Source: Prorocentrum cordatum (Eukaryota > Sar > Dinophyceae > Prorocentrales > Prorocentraceae). From it: a stretch of 64,000 nt of DNA. The notes under the pieces were generated by a model. The model had not been told where the DNA came from. It saw nothing but the letters and a program-made list of their open reading frames with translations, and did no database searches. Of the stretch, positions 10,631 through 21,536 are shown in pieces. The DNA is taken from assembly GCA_963575745.1 (NCBI GenBank), contig CAUYUJ010022410.1:59935-123934 (forward strand), written 5' to 3'. Each line of letters begins with the position of its first letter. Position 1 is the first letter of the stretch. Both the position numbers and the translations under genes were made by a program.

Positions 10631-10837
10631 TTAATGCGGGATGACGATTAATAAACAAAATGGGGGGGAACGATTCAAAACATAGTTTCCTGCGATGTCT
10701 GCACAATCTTCGGACTGGAGGAGCACGACGAAAAGAAATAGCTTTCCAGCCCGCGGCCGGTTTTTTCTAATCGTCATCCCGGGCGCCGCCGCGTGAACAC
10801 GACCCCCGGTCATTTATTAATCGTCATCCTCCATTAA
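10631..10837. mobile_element. Small terminal-inverted-repeat (MITE-like) element
   Basis: GGATGACGATTAATAAA (10639-10655) and its exact reverse complement (10813-10829) form 17-bp perfect terminal inverted repeats. Allowing two mismatches the arms extend to 25 bp (10631-10655 and 10813-10837). A partial inner copy of the end lies at 10768-10779. The element is bordered by 28-bp direct repeats with two mismatches (10606-10633 and 10839-10866). It has no coding capacity. It sits in the LINE, and recognisable LINE sequence resumes right after the right-hand direct repeat. The 28-bp repeats are long for a target duplication and could be an older duplication. Confidence 0.7.
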
Positions 10838-10839
10838 CG

Positions 10840-11362
10840 AAGTCGTTTCAATCTCAGTGGCCATTACAGCTCGACGTCCGGGCCAGCAAGAAGCTCGGAC
10901 TCGACGGGCCGCTGGACCCGTCGGTCAGGCAGCACTCGCTGCAGGACACCTCGACCCCCAGACCACAGGCGCAAGACGCTGCTTTCCTACGGCTGCCAGC
11001 GCATTCGGTCCAAAGACAAGATGGTCTCGGCAGGCTACGATTGTGACATCGAGTGTGAGTTGTGCCAGGGGCCCGTGGATTCTCTCCCCCACAGGCTCTT
11101 CGACTGCCCTCGAACCCGCAACCTCAGCGAGGAAAAAATGAAAGATGGAGACATCGAGGAGCTAAAGGACCCGAGGAGAAGATTTCCTTACATGATGGGG
11201 TCTCAGCTTCGACCCGAACCTGTAGCTCTGAGGACCCCTGGACTAGGTCTAGATCAGGCGGTGCAGTGCTCTCGCGATGGTCAGCCCAAGGAGGTGGCCA
11301 TGGAAGGAGAAGTGTTCCATGATGGCGAGAGTGGGCGTCAAATCCTCGTCGACCGTGGTTGA
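10840..11362 (+). pseudogene. LINE reverse transcriptase C-terminus with zinc knuckle
   Basis: After the inserted element, reading resumes as LQLDVRASKKLGLDGPLDPS and passes in another frame (11021-11362) to CELCQGPVDSLPHRLFDC at 11054-11107. This CX2CX8HX4C motif is the zinc knuckle found after the polymerase domain in LINE-type elements, where it helps bind template RNA or DNA. Near the end EVFHDGESGRQ (about 11308-11340) looks like the first RNase H strand, in which the DG carries the first catalytic Asp. The rest of RNase H appears only after 12079, so the domain is split by the AT-rich insertion. Confidence 0.65.
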
Positions 11363-12046
11363 TTATCTAGGAATGAAAACCTAGGTTCTTCAGATGATAC
11401 CCTGTGGATGATTATCTTGTGAACGGATCGGGCTCAGCCCCCCCGGCCGAATCATTATCTTTCCAGAATAACCAACCCAAGTTAAATATTACCATATTAT
11501 TGGCCAGGGTCTATTTCAGTCCGGAACTTACTCTCAAACGGCGCCCCCAAGCTCAATCATTATCATTCCAGAAGAAATAACCCGGGGCCAACATTCCGGA
11601 AACATTATGCATCCGGGTTTATTATCTCCTAATTAGATAATAATCCGAGGTCCATATTGCGACATGAAAAACCTGATGGGCAACCTGGGGGGGGTGGGGG
11701 AAAATATTAATTATTAGCATTCCAGAATTACGAAAACTGGGTTTATTATTCCTGGGAGGTTATAAAACCCAGTCAATATTCCTGGAACATTATGAACCCA
11801 GGTTGATCTGTTTCTGGGGTCCATATCCCCAGAGCATTATGAACCAAGGATTATGATGTTCCAGGGGGAACATTATGAACCCGAATCAATATTCCCAGAA
11901 CGCTCCGAGCGAGACATTATGAACCCTGCTCAATACTCCCAAACCGTTATAAACCAAGGTTGATATCTTTGTGAGGTCCATCCTGATGATGGCAGCTTTT
12001 TTTGTTGTTCTTCCTTCTTATATATGTATATATATATATATAAAAA

Positions 12047-12078
<32 letters not shown>
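11363..12078 (+). mobile_element. AT-rich inserted segment with internal repeats and poly(A) end
   Basis: Composition changes sharply from GC-rich to AT-rich for about 700 bases. Inside, ATTATGAACCCAGGTTGATAT-like units of 40-75 bases recur imperfectly (clear copies from about 11700 to 11970). The segment ends in a (TA)n tract (12019-12043) and an A run (about 12048-12078), after which LINE coding sequence resumes. An A-tailed, repeat-rich non-coding insert suggests a SINE-like or retroposed non-coding sequence. No pol III A/B box was convincingly seen, so the class is open. Confidence 0.5.
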
Positions 12079-12079
<1 letters not shown>

Positions 12080-12955
12080 CCCGCGGCCTACGATGCCCCC
12101 GCCTGGTCCGTGGTCAAAACCGACGAAGAGGGAGACCTAGCTGCCAGCCTCGCAGGCCTCGTGGGGCCAGCCCGCCCCCCAATTCGACCGCTGCCACACT
12201 TAGGATTCCTCGCTGCTGTGTCGTGCCCCAGGGTCATGAAAGCGTGGACGGGTTTTAAAAGGCATTCTCTCGGCCCACCAGAGCCCCGAGGTTTGTAGGA
12301 AGGAGATGAATTCTGGTGTGTCAGTTTTGGCCAAATCCAAGAGCAGCTTCAAGTCCCTCGAGATTGCGAGAGTTCAGGCCCACCAGGATCCAGAGACCCG
12401 GAAGGCTGGCTCCAGGGACTGAGTCTTGCCAAGGGTAACGACTGGGCGGATAAGGTCGCCAAGCAAGCTGCGGCCCGAATCCCCGCCCCGTCCCAGATGG
12501 AGATCGACTGCTATTAAAACACTCGCAGTCGAATCCAGCGTTTTGTGAAGTATGCAGCAGAGGAACTTTCCGTCTGGTCCACTCTCGCCCCTAAGTCCGG
12601 TAAGGTCTACGAGAAACCTTCCAAGAGCCTCAGCCCCCATGTGGAGACAGCAAAAGCGGTCAAGCAATGGACCACCCCCTCCCGCCACCAGCGGGTCAGC
12701 CTCGGCGTCCGTAAACCACAGAGCGGCGCCAGGCACCAGTGGGCGTGGTTGAATAATCACTGGCTGTGCATGGCCTGCCACACCCGAGCTAGAATGGATA
12801 GCACAGGCAAGTCTCGCATGTTTGAATCGTGCCCAGGTAATTATGTAGCCTTGCCTTGCCTAGCTAGAAAGCACAAGTTAATGATCTGCAATTACCTAGA
12901 TGTCGAGTCCTCCATTGTGGTGTGCCAGCGTTGCGGTCGCTACACTGGAGAGTGA
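12079..12955 (+). pseudogene. LINE RNase H and Cys/His-rich C-terminal tail
   Basis: Directly after the poly(A), AYDAPAWSVVKTDEEGDLAA matches the second and third strands of RNase H in dinoflagellate LINEs. IARVQAHQDPE (12360 onward) carries the helix-end His. A frameshift then gives LAKGNDWADKVAKQAAAR from 12425, holding the GN-x-x-AD motif with the last catalytic Asp. A stop and shift lead to 12545-12955, a tail with HQWAWLNNHWLCMACHTRAR and IVVCQRCGRYTG: paired CX2C motifs plus His, typical of the extreme C-terminus of these elements. RNase H would remove template RNA; here the coding is broken at least three times. Confidence 0.7.
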
Positions 12956-13997
12956 TCTCCGAGGGCCCAGGACTGTATGCAATGGGGGAGCGCTTCCGAA
13001 TCCAGTTCTCCCAAGTTGCGTGGTCTCTGTTGGCTGGTCCGCCCCCGACTTTCCCTGCCAATGCATGCCGCTCAATTCCTCAAGAAAGGAGAGGCGTGGC
13101 AGGCAGAATGAGAGAGTAAGAGGAGATCTGATGTAACCTCAAGGTTTCGGTTAGGGCTTGTTCGGCCTAACCTTAGCCTTCCCCCATCGCCTGTGCTGGC
13201 CCTCCTCCATGTCCTTTTCTCTCCTCTCCCGTCCTCCTTCCTGTATGTCTCCACCAAATTTCTTCTGCTTTTACCCAGCGCTGCTCGTCAGAGAAACCAC
13301 ACAATAAGCTAGACTTCGCTCGCGCGTGCAGGCCATCCGCCCTCCAGAAGGCCACCAAAACCAAACTCGCAAGCGTCGCCACCGATGGGGGGGGCGACCA
13401 CGAAATGCTAGAAGACCCTACAGACGAGGAGCTAGACATGACGCGGCGCGTGCGAGGTTATCCGAGCGACGTGGACGCTGGGCATGGCTTGCACCGACAA
13501 CTTCTACACCGTGGTCCGTCCGAGGCGGCAAGTGGACGTACCTGAAAAAACAGACGGCTGCCGAAGTTATGATAGCGGCTGGCTTTCCTGCCGATATCTG
13601 TACAGTAAAGACGTGAAGTATGGGAGGATGTACTCAGAAGCGGCTCAGCATTGAGACAGAATACGAGCCCTAGGCTCGAGGCGAATGTCGGCGACTGCAT
13701 CAGATGATGGCGACGACCTTTGCAAATTGCAAGCGGGTGGTACTTCCTTGCTGTGAAGATGGCAATGTGCCCGCAACGTCTGCGATACAAAGAAAGCACA
13801 ATAGTGTTCAGACAGAGAAGGTCCAGTGACTATCCGAAAATATTGTGACAGATCGCTGGACAATCGACATCGAATCGGCGCCGAAGACCCTCGGACCCTG
13901 GGAAGGCCGCGGAGCCTCGTCGAAAAGCGCGTCCAGCCCGCGCGGGTTGCAGCCTTCGCGGGACGGTCGGAGGTCATTATCCTCGTCATCGTCGCCT
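12956..13997. other. No recognisable gene
   Basis: Mixed unique sequence. A short plus-strand stretch near 13310-13440 reads KLDFARACRPSALQKATK and then DHEMLEDPTDEELDM; it looks protein-like but matches nothing I know. Nothing else is supported. Confidence 0.4.
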
Positions 13998-14186
13998 CCT
14001 CCTCCTCCTCCTCCTTCTCCTCATTCTCCGCCACCTCCTCCTCATCCACTTCCTCCTCGTCCTCCTCATCCTCCTCATCCTGCTCCTCCTTCTCCTCCTC
14101 CTCCTCCTCCTGCTCCCTCTCCTCCTGGTCCTCCTCCTCCTCCTTCTTTCGCCTCCTCCTTCTCCTCCTCGTCCCCCATCCCTCCT
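13998..14186. repeat. (TCC)n-rich microsatellite
   Basis: CTCCTC-based pyrimidine repeat with GTCC, CACC and TTC interruptions. Ser-, Pro- and Glu-rich frames across it on both strands are artefacts. Confidence 0.9.
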
Positions 14187-14519
14187 TGAGGCAGATCACG
14201 AGAAATTTGATGTCAGGATGCGCGCTCAGAGACCGATCCAGGCAATGTTTGTTCGGCATCCGTTCTGTCTGTGCGCCGAGGGAGTACACTTGGTCTTGCG
14301 CTTGGCCGGCGGCGAACCACTTGCGTCCATGTCTGCCGCCACAGTCGGCAGCGGAGCGCGGCCAGCCAGGAAGCCACGGGCACTCGAGGCGCGGCCCTGC
14401 GAGGGCCGGCGCCCGCAGTGCTCGCGAGCCCCTGGCCAGCCGTACTCTGCCCAAGCGTGCAGGGGCGATCCACGGCAAGAGCCGTGCTCGAGGGAGACGC
14501 GGAAGCAGAATTCACGGCG

Positions 14520-15900
14520 ATGGCCCCGCGAGCGGCGACCGAGGGCGAGGCGCAGGAAGCTGTGCCAGCAGCCGCTCCGGCGAGCGGCGAAGCCCCGAGT
14601 GAGCCTGGCGTGGTCAGCGTCAGTCCAGAACAGCTCAGGGACATGGTCGCGGGCGTAGTGCGAGAGACTGCGAGAGCTCGACCTGACGTCCCTGAACCAG
14701 TCGTTGCAGCACCCAGCGACGACGCCTGGCACGACAGCAAGTATGACCCCTGGGTCTAGGGGCGTAGCAGGGAGCAGCAGAGTCTACCTGGTGAAGGAAG
14801 CCATCCATGGTCCCCCAAGACGGAGGAGAACTGGAACAACAGTTGGCAGTCCAGCAGCTGGCGCGAGGCGACCAGAGGCTGGGATAGGGTGCCTGGCAGC
14901 CCCAATCATGGCAAGGGGGCGACTCCTACGGCCCGAAGGGCGACTTCAGCGACCCACACACCTGGCCCGGCTGGGGCTACTACAGTGACTACAGATCATG
15001 GAAGGAGGCCCGCCGAAGATATAACAGCAACGCCGCCGTGCCCGTTTGGAGAAGGCCCGACAAGTTCTTGAACCTCTTTGAATGGCACTTCCTGGCTAAG
15101 TTTGAGGACATCCCCGAGACCACGCTCATGTCCAGTCGCTGGCTCAACACCCTCCCAGGGCGTATGGGTCTCCTGGCCGGCGAGAGGGATCGTGACGAAC
15201 GGGCAGGACGACGAGCGTTCTACAAGGCGAACCGCGAGCCGAAGGAAATCCTGACCTAGTTTGTGATCAGGCGCGAAGCCCAGCGCTTCTCGAGGCCGAG
15301 GGTTTGGACCTGTGGATGTTGCCGAAGCAGGAGAGCTTCCTCATGGAAGAAGGCACCGGACTCCCACAGCAGGGGGTCCAGAACTGACGGACACTGACCC
15401 GCGGCGGGGCGCTTCGCCAGATGGACGCCAGCCGTTCTGAAAGGCTGTTGCCCGGGCGATCTGGAGCCGGGGCGATGCTCGCTTCGTCTACTGAGGACCC
15501 TGCGTCCGCCAGCGCACGTGAGTCTAAACAGGCTTCTCAATCCTCCTCCTCTCCCCTCCCTTGGTCTGGTGGAGTCGACGGGCGCCGAGGCCCTGGACAA
15601 CGACATGGAGAACTACTACAATGACGACGTGGAGATCAGGCGGCGGCGGGTCCCGCGGCCCCAACCCAACCTCCGACGACCTGGCCGAAAAGCAACGGCA
15701 AGAAGTCGGGGAGTGCGTCGCCGACGAGAGCGAAGGCGGCCAGCTGGAGCTCGAGGGGGCCGCCGTCGAGATCAAGGGTGCGGCCGACGACATCGGCACG
15801 CAAAACTCTGAAGTTGAGGGAGGTCAACTCGCGGGCAAGACGGAGGAGGCCCGAGGCGGGCGGCAGGAGGCTAGAGGTGGCGGGCCACCCTTAGGATAGG
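14520..15900 (+). pseudogene. Retrotransposon gag-like polyprotein, decayed
   Basis: From ATG 14520 the frame gives an Ala/Glu-rich N-terminus, then SVSPEQLRDMVAGVVRETAR and DDAWHDSKYDPW, a stop at 14757-14759, and in the same frame KTEENWNNSWQSSSW. After a shift, WPGWGYYSDYRSWKEARRRY leads to KFLNLFEWHFLAKFEDIPET and SSRWLNTLPGRMGLLAGERD. A further shifted piece reads DLWMLPKQESFLMEEGTGL. This aromatic-rich start, followed by a helical capsid-like stretch and a LPxQ-x-FLxEEG-x-GL segment, resembles gag regions of dinoflagellate Ty1/copia-like elements. No intact zinc knuckle is seen. At least three frame changes and two stops make it a pseudogene. The assignment to copia rather than another LTR class is inference. 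Confidence 0.5.
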
Positions 15901-17831
15901 TGGAGGCACCCGAAAAATTGGAGTGGTTAAGCCGCGCGGTGCTCGCCATGCAGGGCCTCGCCATGCAGAGGAGCACCTGCGCCTCGCCATGCAGGGCCCG
16001 GATGCCAACTGGTTGTCCGACCATCACCAGGCAAAGCAGCAAAGGACCCCGCTGCCCGAGTCGACGCCCAAGCTGGCTAGGCGAAAAGAGGTTATGTACG
16101 AGATCGACACCGGCCCGAGCCTGCAGCGCGCGGCCACGGCGACGGGGCTCCTCGGCTGTAACCTGCGCGACCGCGGCCAAGGAAGCGGACGAGGCCTACG
16201 ATGTCGCGGCGCTGGCGGCCCACGCGGTCGAGTTCCGCTGCCCGGAGTTTGCCGAGGCGGCTGGTGCCTTCCTGAAGTACAACTACCAGCGGGGCAAGGC
16301 GGGCGGGGTCGCCCTTGGTCAAGCTAAGGTTGGGTCCATCACGTGGGGCGCGGACGACGAGCCGGGACAGGGCGCTCAATCCCTGGCGGGGCTTGAACTG
16401 CCCATGCTCGACTGCCGTGACAAGTTGGCTCTGGACGCCGAGGCGGTAGAATCCCTGGACGGCCTCCAGCATGCACGAGTGCGCCGTGATCAAGGCGGCG
16501 GCCGCCGCCATGATCGGCAATGACCCGGCGCCACCAGGGGGACGGCCCTCAGCGATCGAGGCTCAGGAGATGGGTTCGAGGCCGAGGAAAGAGATGCTGA
16601 CCGCGGCCAGAGCCGCGGATGGCGCACTCGGAGAGACGCCAAGGGCTCTCGCCCACGCGAAGGCGGACCTCCGCATCTGCTGCCGCGATCTCACCTACAG
16701 GGGCCACGACAAGGATTCCGCGTGCATGTTGCGCTCCCACTAGTCTTCCTGCGCCACAGGGCCCTTGGGGCCGCCCGCGCGGACTTCTGCAGCCGAGCGG
16801 CGGTCGAGCCCATCATCGGCACTGAGGTCACCCGCGAAGAGGAGGACATATTGTGGGCCTCGGTGCACAAGGGGCACACGCGAGCGCTGGTCACCCCTGG
16901 CGCGGTTGTTCTCGGCCAGCTGCATGGGGCAGCGATCGACGTCCAGATTCTCCCGGCGCCGAGCTGGATGGCGTTGCTCGAACTGGCGCTGGCGCCCAAG
17001 CCCCCGCCCGCGCGTCCATGGGCGCTCGCGTCCCGGCGCTGTGCGGGGGCGGCGGGGATCGCCGCCGCCAGGAAACCAGCGTCTGGCTTCCTGGTCTGGC
17101 TCTTGAGCGAAGAAACCTTCACCAACTCTGGCCTCTTTTAGGAAAAGGTCGCGGCGGGATAGATCGAGGGCGATGAGGAGGGCGAGACCACCGAGACGGG
17201 CGGGGTGCCAGCTCATCTTGGCTTGGTGACCTATCAGCGGGCCGACCACATCGAACGACATGCATCGTCTTCTCGGAGATCTTCCCTGGCGAAGCCAAGA
17301 TCTCCCAGGCGGTCGCGCAGAAGGGCGGCTCTGCGATCGGTGGCCATGCGCGACCCTCGCCAGACGTGGATCAGCTGGCGGCGCACGGCCATCTGCGCGC
17401 TCGCGGCCTTGAGCGGGCCCCGGGGGAGCGACGTGTCGCGCGTCAAGAAAGAGGGGGAGCTGTTCCTCGCGCTGGCCAAACAGATCACGGCGGAGAGGAG
17501 GGCCCGGAGGCGGGGCCCATTGGCCGAGAACCCCTGGCTCTGAGCAGCCAGGAAGCAAATGGAACGGCTGCTGACGGACCTCCCGCGGCAGCAGGTGCGC
17601 CTGGACCACTGCGCCGTCAACCTCCGCAGTGCTGCGGGAGGGCCCCATCTCATGCCGGCGCGCACTGCCACTGTGGATGGTCTCCCGAACTCCGTCGGGC
17701 GACGTCTAGACATCACGTGCGACGAGAGAACATGGGCGAGGATATGGCGAGCTCTTTTCACTGCCAAGCGCGCGTGCTCCTGGAAGGGGGCCGCCGGGCC
17801 CCCTTCCCCTGAACCGAAAAACAACGGTTAA
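15901..17831 (+). pseudogene. Unrecognised decayed coding sequence, possibly the same element
   Basis: Protein-like pieces change frame every few hundred bases: EADEAYDVAALAAHAVEFRC (16188-16250), MHECAVIKAAAAAMIGNDPA (16471), EPIIGTEVTREEEDILWASV (16810-16870) and RGSDVSRVKKEGELFLALAK then QVRLDHCAVNLRSAAGG (17430-17640). GC3 bias favours the plus strand, although a minus-strand frame (16740-17648) is also open. The last piece loosely recalls dinoflagellate retroelement segments before the polymerase, but no catalytic motif is seen. I cannot assign a function. It ends head-on against the minus-strand copia pol. Confidence 0.35.
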
Positions 17832-18028
17832 GGAAAAGTGCTCAAGGTTCTGGGCTAAGCTCCAGAGCCGCTGAGGACCTCCGAGGACCCCGAGGGCCTC
17901 TAGAGCCACACCGGCTGTACCCTACTGTTCAGAACCGATGAACTCCTGCAAATCCCGGAGTCACGCGCTGGATGGGCCTCCGGCTGAGCTGCGAAGGCCT
18001 GCAGGGCCTTCCCGAGCCTCTTATAAGC
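17832..18028. other. Junction between opposed retroelement remnants
   Basis: About 200 bases separate the plus-strand fragment from the C-terminus of the minus-strand copia RNase H. No long terminal repeat or target duplication was recognised. Confidence 0.4.
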
Positions 18029-18652
18029 CTATGGCTCGTAGTTGTCGCTGTCCTTCTCATTGCCCTGGCGCTGACACCCCGCGCAGCTCATCTCGTAGAT
18101 GTCCAGACCAGTATAGCAGCAGTCGGTCACGCAGGCGTAGTGAGCTGGCTCCTTCTGCTCGCGCTTGACCCTCTCCTCGTAGCGGCGGCGTAGCGCGATG
18201 CTGTCCGCAGCGATGCCGTACACTCCTTGCTCCAGGGCGCGTCGCAATAATGAGCTTTCTCCATTTGTCTCGGCGAGCGGGTCCGTCAACGGGCTCGCCC
18301 CTTCGACCCAGCGTAAATGCACTTCAGGTCGCTGCATGGCTGCTCTTGCGATGGCCGCGTCGATCGCCGCGCGCTTGTCCTCCGCCAGGCTAGCCTTGGG
18401 GTTGGTCACGTGGTCGCAACCTCCGCGGGAGTCGGCGGCGCTGGTGACTGGGGAGCGCCCCGACAGCAGGTAGGGCCCCATGAGATCATGCGTTTGGTCA
18501 CCGATATCGAATAGCATGGCCCGCGAAAGCTCTGCCATGGCCATTCCTTCAGATGTCGCGAGCGTCTCCGCTCCAAATGGATGAGCGCACTTCCTCTTCA
18601 TCTCGTGGTTCGACCAGGACTGCATGGATATGGCGGCGGTGCACCCATTCAA
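18029..18652 (-). pseudogene. Ty1/copia RNase H domain
   Basis: The 207-residue frame contains TSAADSRGGCDHVTNPK, SLAEDKRAAIDAAIARAAM, VHLRWVEGASPLTDPLAE and LRRALEQGVYGIAADSIALR. These correspond to the copia RNase H signature: an Asp-Ser/Ala-Lys start, the EDKR helix, RWV followed by a D-x-LTK-like motif (here TDPLAE), and the closing L-x-x-G-x-Y. The N-terminal third carries little similarity. RNase H would degrade the RNA template during cDNA synthesis. This frame is the cleanest part of the element but has no intact polymerase upstream. C-terminal ETS-type residues cannot be judged. Confidence 0.75.
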
Positions 18653-18956
18653 GATCTGGCGCTGCGTCGCGAACGCGACGCGCCAAGCCTGCGGAACTCC
18701 ATCTCGCGCATCGGCTCAGGCCGCGCTTTGAAGGCCACGAAGGCTAGCTCATGAAACCGACATGATATTGAAGGCCACGGCGCTGAGCTCCTTGGTCATC
18801 CTGCCGCTGCGGCTCGCCTCCAGCAAATCGTCGACACCAACATTGGCATCATCCATTGTCGTAGAGAGGCTGGCCAAGGTAAGTCGGGGCGACTCTCGCG
18901 GGCCAGGAGAGACATGGAGTCGCAGAGACGCCTTGCTGGATGAATCTCCTCAGGAG

Positions 18957-19725
18957 TCAATTACTGCTGCCTCCGAATATTTGCGTCGCTCCGTCGCGAT
19001 GTTGACCAGCTGGGTGTTGGTCGAACTCAGGCTCACTGAGACGATGGTCACGGTGTTGTCGTCGTTCTGCGTGAGCTCCTTGCCTGTGTGTTTGCCCTTC
19101 TCGTGACTCCAGGCCCCGAACCAAAAAACCTCTCGCGCAACTTACTGCATGCCTCGTCGAACTCGCTGTCGCCTCCGCCCGCGACGTCGCCCACATGTAG
19201 AAGAGGCAGCTGTCGAAGATGGAACACTTGCAACCACTCTCCTTCGCGTGCTTGGTGAAAAGGTGAAGTCCACTGAAGTGGTGCGCTTCCAAGTCCGTAG
19301 ACGGCCTTGAGTACCTCCACGAGTGAGCCTTGCTCCACATCTGGACCTCCATCACGCATATGTCTTCCTCGAGATCAATCGATGGGATCTCCTGCCGTAA
19401 CTGCGGAAGCAATGTCGGCCAGCTGCAACGCCCATTTGCTCGCGCACAAGATCTGCAGTATAAGCAAACGGGGGTCCTTTCCGACCACGGGGCTGTAGGT
19501 CTCCAGCTCCAGTCGATAAGGGTCGGCGTGGCCCTGCGACGTCCAGCAAGCCTTCGCCATCCTCCTGTTCCCGTCGCTCGCGCACGTCAGCTGTCTTTCC
19601 CCCGCGTGCGCTTCCTCAGGGTCGCCGCCCTTGTCCGTCAGTGCCCACGTAGGTTCCAATATTCGAAACGCAAGCTTTGGAACACGACACGCTCGATCAG
19701 CTCCCGCAGACAGTAGTGCATGCAC
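18957..19725 (-). pseudogene. Ty1/copia reverse transcriptase, frameshifted
   Basis: The first frame (19725-19375) has CWTSQGHADPYRLELETYSP, then LLILQILCASKWALQLADIA, matching the copia start (RW-x-x-x-G-x-x-DP, SPV) and motif A with Asp in LADI. A second frame (19359-19048) supplies LVEVLKAVYGLGSAPLQW, the VYGL-x-x-AP-x-xW motif, and LLHVGDVAGGGDSEFDEACS, where the catalytic VDD has become VGD. A third frame (19412-18957) covers ESGCKCSIFDSCLFYMW, the G-x-x-x-S-x-x-DPCLF region. Three frames for one domain and the lost Asp show an inactive polymerase. Confidence 0.8.
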
Positions 19726-19814
19726 AGTCCGCAGGAGGCGTTCTTGATGTTACCCCACACTCGGCGCTTAGCTCCGAGGCAGGGCTGGTGCTTGTAGGTG
19801 TTCAGCAGAGACTT

Positions 19815-20261
19815 CTAGGTGATTTTCTTTTGAAGTCGCCGGGTGGTGCTAGTGAGTAGGGGGAGCGTCGCCTGCCTGCTGTCCCTGGACCTTCCTGCCC
19901 TGCGTCCCGGGGGGGTGGCCCTGCGCCCTTCGGGATCTCCCCCATCGATGGTTGCGATGCGCTCGGGCACCGGAATGGTTGAGCTCGGGGAGTCAAACTT
20001 CTGCTGGACGGTGAAGGGCACGTCGTCGAGGTGGTCGTAGCGCTTCGTGGCCATGGGTGCTGGATCTGGGTCGACGTCACCTGCCCTCTCGATATCCTTG
20101 ATGGGTGGTTGCAGTGATGAGGGTGCTCGATCGTCTCCAGCTGGCTCTGGCGGTGCCGCTCGATGCCCCTCGTCTTCTGGATCATCAGGTGGCCCGTGTT
20201 GTCGAATAAGATCCCCGTGCTCGCGGCGGCCTCGGTTCTCGGAGTTCAGCCCCTCCTTCAT
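19815..20261 (-). pseudogene. Ty1/copia integrase-polymerase linker
   Basis: A 148-residue open frame rich in Pro, Asp, Arg and Glu (for example DDPEDEGHRAAPPEPAGDD) lies between the integrase and polymerase pieces. Such disordered linkers are normal at this position in copia polyproteins and carry no catalytic motif. It is called from position and composition only. Confidence 0.5.
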
Positions 20262-20315
20262 CGCACTGACGACCTGCCCCCACGCCGTCGTCTCATTCTC
20301 GCTGGCAGGTCGTAG

Positions 20316-20825
20316 CTATTCGGGTGAACACTTCAGCAGGACCCCTTGATAATATCGCCAGAATGCGTTGAGCTCCTGCCTCGCCCTGTAGAACATCTCC
20401 ATCCACGCGCCTCCAGCTTGTTCCGCCTTGCCAGCCTGCCATGGCGAAGAAGCGCCGACCACCTTGACCTCGGCCACGCCTCCGTCAGCTGCTTCGGGAA
20501 ACTCGCCCACCGAGAGGCCCGTCTGGCCGCCGCGGGGCGCGCCGTAGACTCGAATTCAGAAAGCTCGGTCGCGTCGGCGTACACGGCGCCCTTGTCGGCT
20601 AGGTAGCGGTACCACTATCTGATGTCTCGCGCCGCGGCATGCCGCGTTGAACGTAGGCACCTTGGTGGTAGCCTCGAGACCTAGAGCAAAGAATATGCCC
20701 ATACCGACCACGTCGTTGGTTCCACAGCTCGGGCACAATAGCTGCTGGGCAACCTCGATGAAGGCCTGTCGGGCCTTGCCGCGCCTCAGGACCACGACCC
20801 ATTTCTCGTTGCCGCAGTGCCCCAT
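20316..20825 (-). pseudogene. Ty1/copia integrase fragment
   Basis: The upstream frame (20825-20556) contains EVAQQLLCPSCGTND, the CX2C of the integrase zinc domain, then VPTFNAACRGARHQI, the position of the FN-x-x-VG-x-D core strand; the expected Asp is not present. A second frame (20510-20316) has VVGASSPWQAGKAEQAGGAW, the SPWQ-x-G-x-x-E motif with the third catalytic acid as Glu, followed by helix MEMFYRARQELNAF. The enzyme would insert cDNA into the host genome. The frameshift and missing Asp mean this copy cannot. Confidence 0.7.
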
Positions 20826-21536
20826 GTTCTCATGGATCTTCTGAACATGCTGCTTCCCCTGGGGGGGCGGAGCTCCTCTCGTCTGTAGTTGGCGCCGTGG
20901 GGGGCCCTACAGCAGGGTGGGCAGGTAGCCCCCCCCCCCCCCCCTCGGCCTGCACCTCGACGCTCTCCGAGACCTCCACCGTCGCCTTCTCCTTCGCGAT
21001 GGGCCGTGCCAGCGACCCGTCAACTCCTTCAGCGACTCGCGGGCCTCTCCCAGCTTCATCTGAGGGGGGGGGGGGGGGCGCGCGCGGACTCCATGGACTT
21101 CCAAGGTAAAGTTGGTGCGCAGCTTGAACCATTCGGAGATGCACCTCCCTGAGTGACTTTGGGCACTCGCTTCAACTTCTTAATCGACGGACCCTCCCAG
21201 TCCCTCGACTGGGGATCCTGCTCGCAGAATCCTGGTCGCAGTAGAAACACTTGCCGTTGATCGCCTGCTTGATGGCCAAACCGGAGACGAAGGTGAACAT
21301 CTCCCTGCCGATCATCTCCTTCAGTTTGATGCCACAGATGCCCCTGCGAGGCAAATGGCTGACCGCCAGGGGAGGCGTTGCACTCTGCAGCTCGTTCCAG
21401 ACCTCCCCCTGGCCTGTCCTCGTCATCAGGTGGTGGCCCATCAACGATATGACCTCTATGCTGCTGATGCTGCTCGTAGCCCCTCGGTCCTCGCCCAGGG
21501 GCTTCACCTTCTGCTCGCGCTCGTCCCCGACCTGGC
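20826..21536. other. Non-coding or unrecognised stretch with C and G homopolymers
   Basis: Holds a run of 16 C (20929-20944) and a run of about 15 G (near 21064-21078). A minus-strand frame (21582-21172) contains GREMFTFVSGLAIKQAINGK but shows no family motif. These long homopolymers may hide sequencing-length errors. Confidence 0.45.

Larger units (their letters stand above)
1399..12955 (+). mobile_element. Non-LTR (LINE-type) retrotransposon, broken up by insertions
   Basis: In order on one strand are an ORF1-like region (1399-2550), an exonuclease-endonuclease-phosphatase fragment (7155-8089), a reverse transcriptase (8344-9565), a CX2CX8HX4C knuckle (11054-11107) and RNase H with a Cys/His-rich tail (12079-12955). 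This is the domain order of dinoflagellate LINE-like elements. The gaps hold a 9-bp minisatellite, degenerate repeats, a GGA tract, palindromes, a terminal-inverted-repeat element and an AT-rich poly(A)-ended segment. Several frameshifts, in-frame stops and a changed catalytic motif show it is dead. That all pieces come from one original copy is inference from order and strand; two or more overlapping fragments are possible. Confidence 0.6.
18029..20825 (-). mobile_element. Ty1/copia-type LTR retrotransposon pol, decayed
   Basis: On the minus strand integrase (20825-20316), linker (20261-19815), reverse transcriptase (19725-18957) and RNase H (18652-18029) occur in Ty1/copia order, integrase before polymerase. 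Every domain is shifted or has changed catalytic residues. Long terminal repeats were not found by eye. Confidence 0.75.
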
